A stretch of 64,000 nt of DNA from SIG622 sp045600125 (lineage in GTDB: Bacteria; Bacillota; Clostridia; Oscillospirales; CAG-382), in NCBI GenBank assembly GCA_045600125.1, contig JAZRXH010000095.1:1-64000 (forward strand), written 5' to 3'. How positions within the stretch are numbered: position 1 is the first letter of the stretch; every line of letters begins with the position of its first letter. The notes under the pieces were generated by a model, which saw nothing but the letters and a program-made list of their open reading frames with translations, ran no database searches and had not been told where the DNA came from. Both the position numbers and the translations under genes were made by a program. Of this stretch, positions 8,613 through 16,480 are shown piece after piece.

Positions 8613-8687
8613 GCGGCTGAACGCCTGATAATTCTTCGTTTTGATTTTCCGAATCTGACTGTATTATCCTTTGGAAAGGAGACAAAC

Positions 8688-9392
8688 ATGATCATTTATA
8701 TCCTCCTTCTTTGCGCCATTGCGTATTCCTTCTGGGCGCAGGTCAACGTATCGGGCACCTTTTCCAAGTACTCGAAGAAGCCCAATGCCTCGGGTCTTAC
8801 CGGAGCGCAGGCGGCAAGACTCATCCTCGACCGCAACGGTCTCGGCAATATTGCCATCGAGCACGTGCCGGGAGAGCTGACCGACCATTACGATCCGTCC
8901 GCTCACGTTCTGCGTCTTTCCGATTCGACCTATGCACAGAGCACCAGCGCCGCTGTGGGCGTGGCGGCTCACGAGGCGGGACACGCCATTCAGCATTCGG
9001 TCGGCTACGCTCCCATCAACATCCGTATGGCGATCGTGCCGCTGTGCAATCTCGGCTCAAAGCTCGCCATGCCGCTTGTCATCATCGGTCTTGCCATCAA
9101 TGCGTATCTTGCATTTGACTCGGGTACCGGCTTCGGCTATACCCTTGCCATGATCGGCGTTCTCGCTTACGGCCTTGCCGCTTTCTTCCAATTCATCACC
9201 CTTCCCGTGGAATTCAACGCCTCCTCGAGAGCGCTGAAGATCATAGAGCAGGAAAACCTTCTCGGCACGGAAGAGCTTTCCGATTCCAAAAAGGTATTGA
9301 AGGCTGCCGCTCTGACCTACGTTGCGGCGTTTGCCGTATCCTTTTTGCAGTTTCTCCGGCTTCTCAGCGTCGTCCGGAACAGCCGCCGCTGA
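8688..9392 (+). CDS. Neutral zinc metallopeptidase, YugP-like membrane protein
   Basis: Integral membrane zinc protease of the YugP family (biological substrate unknown). The zincin motif AAHEAGHAIQ gives His95, Glu96 and His99. There is one N-terminal membrane segment and two or three hydrophobic segments after about residue 115, typical of the family. AAAGGAG lies 7-8 nt before the ATG. 234 aa. Its position between fmt and rsmB is conserved in many Firmicutes, so it is probably co-transcribed with the N-terminal processing genes. Confidence 0.9.
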   Translation: MIIYILLLCAIAYSFWAQVNVSGTFSKYSKKPNASGLTGAQAARLILDRNGLGNIAIEHVPGELTDHYDPSAHVLRLSDSTYAQSTSAAVGVAAHEAGHAIQHSVGYAPINIRMAIVPLCNLGSKLAMPLVIIGLAINAYLAFDSGTGFGYTLAMIGVLAYGLAAFFQFITLPVEFNASSRALKIIEQENLLGTEELSDSKKVLKAAALTYVAAFAVSFLQFLRLLSVVRNSRR

Positions 9393-9441
9393 AAGAGACC
9401 GAATATACCCATATCCAATATTATGAAGGGAATGCAAATCA

Positions 9442-10761
9442 TTGAATCCGAGAAAAGCAGCCGTGCTGTCCCTCAACTCCTGCATCAGAAACGGCAGATT
9501 CACCAACCTCGAGCTTGACAGCGCAGTGAAAAAATACGGCCTTGAAGGACTCGACAAGAGCTTCTTTACGGCGCTTCTGTACGGGACCACCGAAAGACTG
9601 ATCACGCTTGACTATATCATTTCCAAGTTCTCGAATATTCCGCCGGAGAAGATCGACGCCGTGATCCTCTGCATCCTTCGGACGGCGGTCTATCAGCTCC
9701 TCTACATGGACAGAGTGCCGGACAGCGCCGCCTGCAACGAGGCGGTGGACATCTGCCGTACCACCTCCCACAGCGACAACCAGTGCGGCTTTGTGAACGG
9801 TGTCCTCCGTTCGGTGTGCCGCAATAAAGAAAAGATCCCCGCTCTCCTTGACGAGCCGGGCGGAATGAAGTCGCTTTCACTGAAAACGAGCATTCCCGAG
9901 TGGATTCTCGCATCGCTTGCCGATGACTACGGGACAGAGACCGCCGAGGGCTTTGCAAGGCACATATCCGAGGCGGGGCAGGGGCTAACGCTCCGGGTCA
10001 ATACCCTGAAGACCGACCGGGAGACCCTTCTTTCTTCTCTCGGTGCCCACGCAAGCCCCACGCCCTATTCGCCTTTCGGTATCCGCATGGACGGCAGTTT
10101 CCCTGCCGCCGAGCTGTACGGTTTTGATGAAGGGCTGTTCTTCGTGCAGGATGAGGCTTCCCAGCTTTGCGGAACTCTTCTTTCCGATTGCGGTGAGGAT
10201 ACCGTCCTTGCAGACGTTTGTGCCTGCCCGGGCGGCAAGACCTTTTCCGCTTCTCTGTGTATGGGCAATAAGGGCAGGATCTATTCCTTTGACCTGCACA
10301 AAAACCGGGTACAGCTCATTGCCAGGGGTGCCGAGCGGCTGGGACTTACCAATATCGAGATCGCCGCACACGACGCAAGAGAGCCGGACGAAGCCCTTTT
10401 CGGAAGGTGCGACTATGTGATCTGCGACGTGCCCTGCTCGGGACTCGGCGTGATCGCCAAGAAGCCGGATATCCGTTATAAGAACAAAGAGGAGATCGAG
10501 AACCTTCCCGGTGTTCAGTACGATATCCTGTGCGCTTCGGCAAATTACCTCAAAAAGGGCGGAACGCTTATGTACTCGACCTGCACCGTCCGCCGTGCCG
10601 AAAACGACGATATCGTGGACAGATTCATCTCGGAACATGAGGGATATTCCCTTGTAAGCACCGGCGTTCTCGGGAAAGAGGATAACGGTAAGGTGACGCT
10701 TTTTCCGCATATCCATGGAACCGACGGTTTTTTTATATCTAAAATCGTAAAGAACGGCTGA
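9442..10761 (+). CDS. rsmB: 16S rRNA m5C967 methyltransferase RsmB
   Basis: S-adenosylmethionine-dependent rRNA (cytosine-5) methyltransferase. It has an N-terminal NusB-like RNA-binding domain (about 1-135), then a Rossmann domain with ACPGGKT (near 260), CDVPCSGLG (near 332) and the catalytic STCTVRRAEND (Cys near 381). The start is TTG at 9442 with AAGGG 11 nt upstream; no ATG fits the conserved N-terminus. 439 aa. rlmN follows 72 nt downstream. Confidence 0.93.
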   Translation: MNPRKAAVLSLNSCIRNGRFTNLELDSAVKKYGLEGLDKSFFTALLYGTTERLITLDYIISKFSNIPPEKIDAVILCILRTAVYQLLYMDRVPDSAACNEAVDICRTTSHSDNQCGFVNGVLRSVCRNKEKIPALLDEPGGMKSLSLKTSIPEWILASLADDYGTETAEGFARHISEAGQGLTLRVNTLKTDRETLLSSLGAHASPTPYSPFGIRMDGSFPAAELYGFDEGLFFVQDEASQLCGTLLSDCGEDTVLADVCACPGGKTFSASLCMGNKGRIYSFDLHKNRVQLIARGAERLGLTNIEIAAHDAREPDEALFGRCDYVICDVPCSGLGVIAKKPDIRYKNKEEIENLPGVQYDILCASANYLKKGGTLMYSTCTVRRAENDDIVDRFISEHEGYSLVSTGVLGKEDNGKVTLFPHIHGTDGFFISKIVKNG

Positions 10762-10833
10762 TTTTTCCGACGTCTGTCGGAGTCTGATTCCTATTCATGT
10801 TTGTTATAGACGTTTTTTGATCGGAGGAGCAAA

Positions 10834-11919
10834 GTGCCCATTATCAAAAAAGATATACTGAGCCTTTCAAAGCCGGAGCTTTCGGAATTTCTTCTGCGGC
10901 TTTCCGAGGAGAGCGGGACGAAGTTCGAAAAATTCCGGGCGGGACAGATTTACAAATGGCTGACGTCGGGTGCGGCTGAATTTGATGAAATGACCAACAT
11001 TTCCGCAAAGCAGAGAGCTGTCCTTGACGAATACTGTTACATAGCCCTGCCGAAGATCCATACCAGATTCGTTTCCAAAATCGACGGCACGGTGAAATAT
11101 CTCTTCCGCCTTTTTGACGGCGAATGTATAGAAAGCGTTTTCATGCGCTATAATCACGGTAACACCCTTTGCATCTCCACGCAAGCCGGGTGCAGGATGG
11201 GATGCTCCTTCTGCGCTTCCACGCTGGCGGGACTTTCAAGGCATCTGACCCCCTCCGAAATGCTCGGGCAGATCCTTGCCGCCGAGAAGGATACCGGGGA
11301 GCGGGTGTCGAACATCGTGATGATGGGCATCGGCGAGCCGCTTGACAACTACGATAATTCGGTGAAATTCCTGCACCTCGTGAACGACCCGGAGGGCATC
11401 GGCATCGGGTACAGACATATATCCCTTTCCACCTGCGGCGTCGTGCCCGGGATCTATAAGCTGGCAAAGGAAAACCTGCCCATCACGCTCTCCATTTCTC
11501 TCCATGCACCGACGCAGGAGTACCGGGAGCGGATCATGCCGGTGGCGAAAAGCTGGAGCATCGACGAATTGCTGACGGCTTGCCGGGACTACATCGGTGT
11601 GACGGGGCGGCGCATTTCCTTTGAATACGCCATGATAAACGGCGTCAACGACAGCACCGAGTGTGCGCTTACTCTTTCAAAGCTCCTTCACGGGATGCTG
11701 TGTCATGTGAATCTCATTCCGCTGAACGACGTGAAAGAGAGAAGCTACACGAAAAGCAGTCAGAAGACCATCGAAAGCTTTGTGTCGGTGCTGGAAAAAC
11801 ACGGTATTACGGCGACCGTCCGGAGAAAACTCGGCTCGGATATCAACGCCTCCTGCGGTCAGCTGCGCAGAAACAACGCACAAACAGCCCGGAATGAGAA
11901 CGAAGACGCCGAAGAATAA
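10834..11919 (+). CDS. rlmN: Dual-specificity 23S rRNA/tRNA m2A methyltransferase RlmN
   Basis: Radical-SAM enzyme that methylates A2503 of 23S rRNA and A37 of some tRNAs. The CxxxCxxC cluster ligands are Cys120, Cys124 and Cys127 (CRMGCSFC); GIGEPLDNY and SLHAP are SAM- and substrate-site motifs, and the methyl-accepting cysteine is expected in the C-terminal INASCGQLR. The start is GTG with GGAGGAG upstream. 361 aa, typical. Confidence 0.95.
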   Translation: MPIIKKDILSLSKPELSEFLLRLSEESGTKFEKFRAGQIYKWLTSGAAEFDEMTNISAKQRAVLDEYCYIALPKIHTRFVSKIDGTVKYLFRLFDGECIESVFMRYNHGNTLCISTQAGCRMGCSFCASTLAGLSRHLTPSEMLGQILAAEKDTGERVSNIVMMGIGEPLDNYDNSVKFLHLVNDPEGIGIGYRHISLSTCGVVPGIYKLAKENLPITLSISLHAPTQEYRERIMPVAKSWSIDELLTACRDYIGVTGRRISFEYAMINGVNDSTECALTLSKLLHGMLCHVNLIPLNDVKERSYTKSSQKTIESFVSVLEKHGITATVRRKLGSDINASCGQLRRNNAQTARNENEDAEE

Positions 11920-11964
11920 ACACAGCAATATTGACCTATTCATACTACGGGGGATAATAACAGA

Positions 11965-12882
11965 ATGCTCTACTACGGAATGACAGACGTAGGTTCCGTG
12001 CGAAGCCAGAATCAGGACACCTACGGTTATTCGGAAATACACCTCAAAGGCTCGCAGTCGCCGGCTCTTCTGGCGGTAGTCTGCGACGGTATGGGAGGCG
12101 CCGCCAGCGGCGATCTTGCCAGCGTTACGGCACGGGACTGTTTCCTTACTTACGTAAAGAGGCAGATCGAAGCCTTTGACGACGACCTTGCCAGCGTGCG
12201 GAACATACCCTTTGAAAAAATACTTACCGACGGCACGAAATACGCCAACAAGGAAGTCAGAAATCTTTCGATGCAGGATCCCGAAAACCTCGGCATGGGT
12301 ACCACTCTCGTGGCATTCCTCCGGGTGGACTCGAAGCTCTATGCCGTGAACGTAGGCGACAGCCGGATGTATATCCTGCGGGACGGGGCTCTTGAAAGGG
12401 TCTCTCATGACCACTCCTTCGTGCAGCAGCTGGTGGACAGCGGCTCGATCACCGAGGAGCAGGCGATGGTGCATCCCGAAAGGAACGTGATCCTCCGTGC
12501 CGTGGGCGTCAGCGCCGATATCAAGCCGGACGCTTTTTTTGTGGAAACTATGCCGGAAAGAGTGCTTCTCTGCAGCGACGGTCTCTGCGGTATGGTAGAG
12601 GATGCAGTGCTGCTTATTGCCCTTTCCGATTTTGAAAGAACGCCGGAAGAAATCTGCAACGAATATATCCGGCTTGCAAACGATGCCGGCGGACGGGACA
12701 ATATCACGGCTTTCGTTGCCGATTTCAGAAAAGAGGTCTCGCAGTACGAGGCGGCAGGACGTGAACGTGAAAACGTCGGCAGCGGTGCGAAAAGTGCTTT
12801 GCCGGGTGCGGACGAAGTAGCCGAAAACGAAGCAGCGGACGGTAACGAAACGGGGACGGAAGAGGAAGTAGAGAATGGATAA
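11965..12882 (+). CDS. stp: PP2C-family Ser/Thr protein phosphatase (Stp/PrpC)
   Basis: Metal-dependent phosphatase that reverses PknB phosphorylation. PPM motifs are present: SVRSQNQD at the N-terminus, VCDGMGGAASGD, VGDSRMY, LLCSDGL and GGRDNITA. The catalytic domain ends near residue 255; a 45-residue tail of acidic and small residues follows, which most Stp proteins lack. No membrane segment. It overlaps pknB by 8 nt, the classic phosphatase-kinase couple. GGGGGAT upstream of the ATG serves as ribosome binding site. Confidence 0.94.
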   Translation: MLYYGMTDVGSVRSQNQDTYGYSEIHLKGSQSPALLAVVCDGMGGAASGDLASVTARDCFLTYVKRQIEAFDDDLASVRNIPFEKILTDGTKYANKEVRNLSMQDPENLGMGTTLVAFLRVDSKLYAVNVGDSRMYILRDGALERVSHDHSFVQQLVDSGSITEEQAMVHPERNVILRAVGVSADIKPDAFFVETMPERVLLCSDGLCGMVEDAVLLIALSDFERTPEEICNEYIRLANDAGGRDNITAFVADFRKEVSQYEAAGRERENVGSGAKSALPGADEVAENEAADGNETGTEEEVENG

Positions 12883-14833
12883 GTACGAAGGATATATAGG
12901 GCAGCTGCTGGATGACCGCTATCTTGTCGAATCGATCATCGGCGAGGGCGGCATGGCGGTTGTCATGAAAGCGCAGGATACGCTGGAGAACCGACCCGTT
13001 GCGGTGAAGATGCTCAGCGACGAAAGCATGAGCGATGAGGGAGCGGTCCAGCGCTTCGTCAATGAGTCGAAGGCGATCTCGATGCTGTCGCATCCGAATA
13101 TCGTCAGAGTTTTCGACGTTCATGTGAACGAAGACAGAAAGTATATCATCATGGAATATATTGCCGGTGTCACCCTCAAGGAGTACATCGACAAAAAGGG
13201 CAGACTCGAATGGAAGGAAGCGACCCACTATATCCTTCAGATCCTTTCGGCGCTGTCCCAGGCGCATGCCAAGGGGATCATCCATCGGGACATCAAGCCC
13301 CAGAACATCATGCTCCTCAAGGACGGAAGCGTGAAGGTGACCGACTTCGGCATCGCCAAGCTCCCCGACAGCAAGTCCATCACCGTTACCAACAAAGCCA
13401 TCGGAACGGTGAACTATATCAGTCCCGAGCAGGCGAGCGGCAAGGGTTCTTCCGTAAAGTCGGACATCTATTCCACCGGCGTGATGCTGTATGAAATGGT
13501 GACCGGAAAGCTGCCGTTCATCTCGGAAAGCGCCGTTTCGGTCGCCATGATGCACGTCAGCACCGATCCGGTCATGCCCACCGAGATTTCTCCGGGGATC
13601 CCGGACGGTCTTGAGCAGATCATCATCAAGGCGATGAAAAAATCCCCCGAGCTGCGCTTCGGCTCGGCAAAGTCCATGCAGAAGACATTGGAATTCCTGC
13701 TTCTCAACCCCGAGGTGCGCTTTAAGGAGAACGTGGTGCTCGGTCCCGACGGAAAGCCATACAGAGGAACCTTCGACGACGGCGTTACAAGACCGGCGCC
13801 AATCGCCGGCGAAAACGAGGAAAAAGAAACGAAGGGCTCCGGCTCGATGCTTCCCATCGTTCTCGGCGTGACGCTGGCCTTCTTTACCGTGGTGGTCATC
13901 TGCCTTCTTGTGGCGATCAACAAGTTCGGTATTGCGGATATCTTTATGGAGAATCCCGTCGATACCGAAGAAAACACCCTTGTGGTGCCGAGTCTTGTCG
14001 GCGAGACCTATACCGAGTGGCTCGAGGAAGAGCTCAAAAAGGACGGCTTCAATCTGAACGTGGAATATATCTTCAACCGTGACGCCGAAAAGTATGAGAT
14101 CCTCTCTCAGGAGCCCGAGGCAAAAGCCGAGCGCAAGATCACCGGCGACGGGGTGAAGCTGAAGATTCTTGTCAACAGCGGAGCCTCGGATCGTGTCCTT
14201 GAGGATTATTCCATCACCGACGCCCGGGAGGCTGCGCTCAGCCTCACTTCGGCGGGGCTTGTGCCGGAGATCATCGAGGAATTCAACGATACCGTGATAA
14301 GCGGTTATGTCATCCGCACCGAGCCGGAGGCAGGAATGCCCGTTTCGGCGGGAGATACCGTGCGGATCTTCGCAAGCAAGGGGCAGGAAAAGGTCACCGT
14401 AAAAATGCCGCAGGTCATCGGTATGACCGCTGCGCAGGCTGAACGGGAGCTCATCAAGAAGGGTATCTCGGTCGGAGACAGAAGCTATGCGCCTTCGGAG
14501 AATTATCCGGAGGGCGTGGTCATTTCCCAGAGCATCGCCGCCGACACCGAGGTCGTGCCGAAAACGGTGAGCGTGAACATCGTCATCTGCAAAAACGAAG
14601 TCATTGAAGAAATCGAAGAGATCGAAGAAATAACGCAAACGGAAGAAGCCGCAGAGGCGCCGGCAGAGGAAACAGCCTCCGGCGGTCTTGAAGGGCTTGC
14701 GGTTTCCGATGCAAATCCCTTCGGCGAGCCCGCTGCGGCTGAAGCCGAAGCACAGAGCATAGAGGCACCGGAAGCGGCAGAGTCCGTGCCGACGGCTGCC
14801 GAAGAAAATATCGGCACGCCTTCCGATGTGTGA
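12875..14833 (+). CDS. pknB: PASTA-domain Ser/Thr kinase (PknB/PrkC)
   Basis: Transmembrane kinase that senses muropeptides and controls wall synthesis and division. The kinase domain (about 10-270) has the P-loop GEGGMA, VAVK, HRDIKPQN near 137 and DFG near 156, with a Thr/Ser-rich activation loop. One membrane segment spans about 325-347. Three extracellular PASTA repeats follow (about 368-434, 435-506, 507-575). The remaining 77 residues are an Ala/Glu-rich tail (IEEIEEIEEI then EAAEAPAEE), unusual beyond the last PASTA. 652 aa. rsgA begins 31 nt downstream. Confidence 0.96.
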   Translation: MDKYEGYIGQLLDDRYLVESIIGEGGMAVVMKAQDTLENRPVAVKMLSDESMSDEGAVQRFVNESKAISMLSHPNIVRVFDVHVNEDRKYIIMEYIAGVTLKEYIDKKGRLEWKEATHYILQILSALSQAHAKGIIHRDIKPQNIMLLKDGSVKVTDFGIAKLPDSKSITVTNKAIGTVNYISPEQASGKGSSVKSDIYSTGVMLYEMVTGKLPFISESAVSVAMMHVSTDPVMPTEISPGIPDGLEQIIIKAMKKSPELRFGSAKSMQKTLEFLLLNPEVRFKENVVLGPDGKPYRGTFDDGVTRPAPIAGENEEKETKGSGSMLPIVLGVTLAFFTVVVICLLVAINKFGIADIFMENPVDTEENTLVVPSLVGETYTEWLEEELKKDGFNLNVEYIFNRDAEKYEILSQEPEAKAERKITGDGVKLKILVNSGASDRVLEDYSITDAREAALSLTSAGLVPEIIEEFNDTVISGYVIRTEPEAGMPVSAGDTVRIFASKGQEKVTVKMPQVIGMTAAQAERELIKKGISVGDRSYAPSENYPEGVVISQSIAADTEVVPKTVSVNIVICKNEVIEEIEEIEEITQTEEAAEAPAEETASGGLEGLAVSDANPFGEPAAAEAEAQSIEAPEAAESVPTAAEENIGTPSDV

Positions 14834-14864
14834 TGAATACGGAAACAGACAAAGTAGAGGTTTC

Positions 14865-15815
14865 ATGGACAACGAAGTAAGAAAAGATCCTGCCGGAGAT
14901 AACGGCGAAGCATCCTTCAGCGGTCTTATCGTCAAGGGCGTAGGCGGACTTTATTCCGTCCTCACCGAAGGAGAAAGCGGTGCGGAAAGGATCCTCTGTG
15001 ACGCCAAAGGCGCCTTTCGCAGAGCCGGGATAACGCCCACCGTCGGCGACAGAGTGAGATGCGGGAAGACCGGGAACGAGAAGGGCGTCATCAAAGAGAT
15101 TCTGCCGAGAAAGAACGTCCTCATCCGTCCGGCGTGCGCAAACGTGGACAGACTCGTCATCGTCGCCTGCGAATCCCATCCGGCGGCGGATCTGTATATG
15201 CTCGACAAGCTCACGGCTGTGGCGGAATACAACGGCATCGAGGTGCTGTTTGTGTTCAATAAGAGCGATATCTGCTATCCCGAAACTCTTTTGGATATCT
15301 ATACGAAGGCAGGCTGCCGTGTTATGGCGATTTCCGCTGCCGAGGCAGAGAAATACCGGGAAAGCACAGATGAGATAAAGTCCTTTCTGAAGGGGCATGT
15401 GACCTTCATCGCAGGGGCTTCCGGCGTCGGGAAAACAAGTCTTGTGAACCTTCTGTTCCCGGATCTCGGACTTGTCACCGGTGACCTAAGCCGCAAGATT
15501 TCGAGAGGAAAGCACACGACCCGTGCCACCGAGCTTTACCGCATCGACCGGGATACCTTCCTTGCGGATACCCCCGGATTTTCCAGCTTTGAGGTGGCGC
15601 AGTACAGGATGCTCCCGAAGGAGGCGCTTCTCTGCAGCTTCCCGGAGATCCTCGCCCATTCCGAGGGCTGTACATACAGTGACTGCACCCACACGGGGGA
15701 GGGCAGCGACGTTTGCCTTGTAAAAAGAGCCGTGGAATCCGGCGAGATCCCCAAAAGCCGCCATGAGAGCTTCGTACGGCTTTATAAGGAAATCGACGAG
15801 GCACAGGAGTATTGA
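14865..15815 (+). CDS. rsgA: Ribosome small-subunit-dependent GTPase RsgA
   Basis: Circularly permuted GTPase that checks late 30S assembly. After an OB fold, the G-motifs occur in permuted order: NKSD (G4), GASGVGKTS (G1, residue 184 on) and DTPGFSSF (G3); the C-terminal zinc site is EGCTYSDCTH plus a downstream Cys. I chose ATG 14865 because AGAGG lies just upstream; an ATG at 14826 overlaps pknB but has no site. 316 aa. The pknB-rsgA order is standard in Firmicutes, but the usual rpe and thiN are absent here and a terminator follows. Confidence 0.93.
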   Translation: MDNEVRKDPAGDNGEASFSGLIVKGVGGLYSVLTEGESGAERILCDAKGAFRRAGITPTVGDRVRCGKTGNEKGVIKEILPRKNVLIRPACANVDRLVIVACESHPAADLYMLDKLTAVAEYNGIEVLFVFNKSDICYPETLLDIYTKAGCRVMAISAAEAEKYRESTDEIKSFLKGHVTFIAGASGVGKTSLVNLLFPDLGLVTGDLSRKISRGKHTTRATELYRIDRDTFLADTPGFSSFEVAQYRMLPKEALLCSFPEILAHSEGCTYSDCTHTGEGSDVCLVKRAVESGEIPKSRHESFVRLYKEIDEAQEY

Positions 15816-15834
15816 AATCAAAAGCGCATCGTTT

Positions 15835-15866
15835 TGCCTGCGGCTGTTTGGCTGCGGGCATTTTTT
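15835..15866 (+). terminator. Rho-independent terminator after rsgA
   Basis: A 10-bp stem TGCCTGCGGC / GCTGCGGGCA (two wobble pairs), loop TGTTTG, then TTTTTT. It ends the yicC-to-rsgA run. Confidence 0.85.
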
Positions 15867-15908
15867 GCGGAGACTATTTGTCCGTTCGTTCTGCGTCGGA
15901 AAAATCTG

Positions 15909-15934
15909 CGTGCATTTTGCCCGTGCATTTTGCC
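15909..15934. repeat. Perfect 13-bp tandem repeat upstream of the acp promoter
   Basis: CGTGCATTTTGCC occurs twice head to tail (15909-15921 and 15922-15934), ending 13 bp before the P1 -35 box. The position suits an activator site; no known regulator is recognised. Confidence 0.8.
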
Positions 15935-15947
15935 TTGCGGAAAGTGC

Positions 15948-15976
15948 TTGACAAAACAGATAAAATGTGGTATAAT
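15948..15976 (+). promoter_or_regulatory. acp promoter P1 (consensus sigma-A)
   Basis: TTGACA (15948-15953), 17-nt spacer ending TGTGG, TATAAT (15971-15976). Its first 16 bases are identical to those of the yicC promoter. Confidence 0.87.
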
Positions 15977-15980
15977 ACAT

Positions 15981-16005
15981 ATAAAGTAAACGTTGCTTAC
16001 TTTAT
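15981..16005. promoter_or_regulatory. Inverted repeat over the P1 start site (operator candidate)
   Basis: ATAAAGTAA and TTACTTTAT form 9-bp arms around a 7-nt centre (ACGTTGC), beginning about 5 nt after the -10 box. Size and placement fit a TetR-type repressor operator. The core GTAAACGTT also occurs in the palindrome at 2056. As RNA it could fold into a 5'-end hairpin. Confidence 0.6.
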
Positions 16006-16033
16006 AAAACCTTGGCGAACGGCAATAATGTTA

Positions 16034-16062
16034 TTGACAAAAAGCCAAAAATAAGTTATAAT
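16034..16062 (+). promoter_or_regulatory. acp promoter P2 (consensus sigma-A)
   Basis: TTGACA (16034-16039), 17-nt spacer, TATAAT (16057-16062). It lies downstream of the inverted repeat, so it could fire when P1 is blocked. Confidence 0.8.
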
Positions 16063-16194
16063 ATAAAATGTGAAAATGTTGAGGTTTCGTCAAGGTTCCT
16101 GCAAACCGTGCCTGTTGCGGCGTTTCAAATGAATTTGTCTGTATTTCAATATATGCTTTGTGTCCGTACATAGGTACGGAGAAAGGAAGGTTCT

Positions 16195-16422
16195 ATGTTT
16201 GATCAAATCAAAACAATGATCGCCGGTGTTCTCGGCAGTGACGGGAAGAACATTACTCCCGAATCCAAGCTCAAGAGCGGGCTCGGCATTTCTTCGGTCG
16301 AATTCGTTGACCTTGCCATGACCATCGAAGAAGAGTTCGGTGTTACCCTCGACGAGGATATGCTGAAAAAGCTGGAGACCGTGGACGATCTCTGTAAGTA
16401 CGTAGAATCGCTTCGTGCATAA
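16195..16422 (+). CDS. Stand-alone acyl carrier protein
   Basis: Small four-helix carrier that holds acyl groups on a phosphopantetheine arm. The attachment motif reads LGISSVEF, with Ser34 as the likely modified serine; the preceding Asp of the usual DSL is Ser33 here. 75 aa, acidic, normal size. GGAGAAAGGAAGG precedes the ATG. It is not next to fatty-acid synthesis genes but 58 nt before an adenylate-forming ligase, so it probably serves that enzyme (acyl-ACP ligation or a specialised acyl transfer) and not bulk lipid synthesis. That role is inference. Confidence 0.9.
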   Translation: MFDQIKTMIAGVLGSDGKNITPESKLKSGLGISSVEFVDLAMTIEEEFGVTLDEDMLKKLETVDDLCKYVESLRA

Positions 16423-16480
16423 GAGCGGCGTTTTGCGAAAGACGCAATGCTTCGCCCGCTCTCTTTGAAAGGAATGTATC

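Larger units (their letters stand above)
15816..16194 (+). other. Regulatory intergenic region upstream of acp
   Basis: A 379-base region without a gene. In order it contains the rsgA terminator, a tandem 13-bp repeat (15909-15934), a consensus promoter P1 (15948-15976), an inverted repeat at its start point (15981-16005), a second consensus promoter P2 (16034-16062) and a leader of about 125 nt before the acp ribosome binding site. Confidence 0.85.

Noticed and set aside
11929..11964. Promoter just upstream of stp (TTGACC with GATAAT)
   Set aside because: Spacer is 16 nt and the -10 overlaps the ribosome binding site; more likely stp is read through from rlmN.
12725..14935. Open frame of about 740 codons on the minus strand across pknB
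   Set aside because: Antisense shadow; the plus strand encodes an intact kinase with PASTA repeats.
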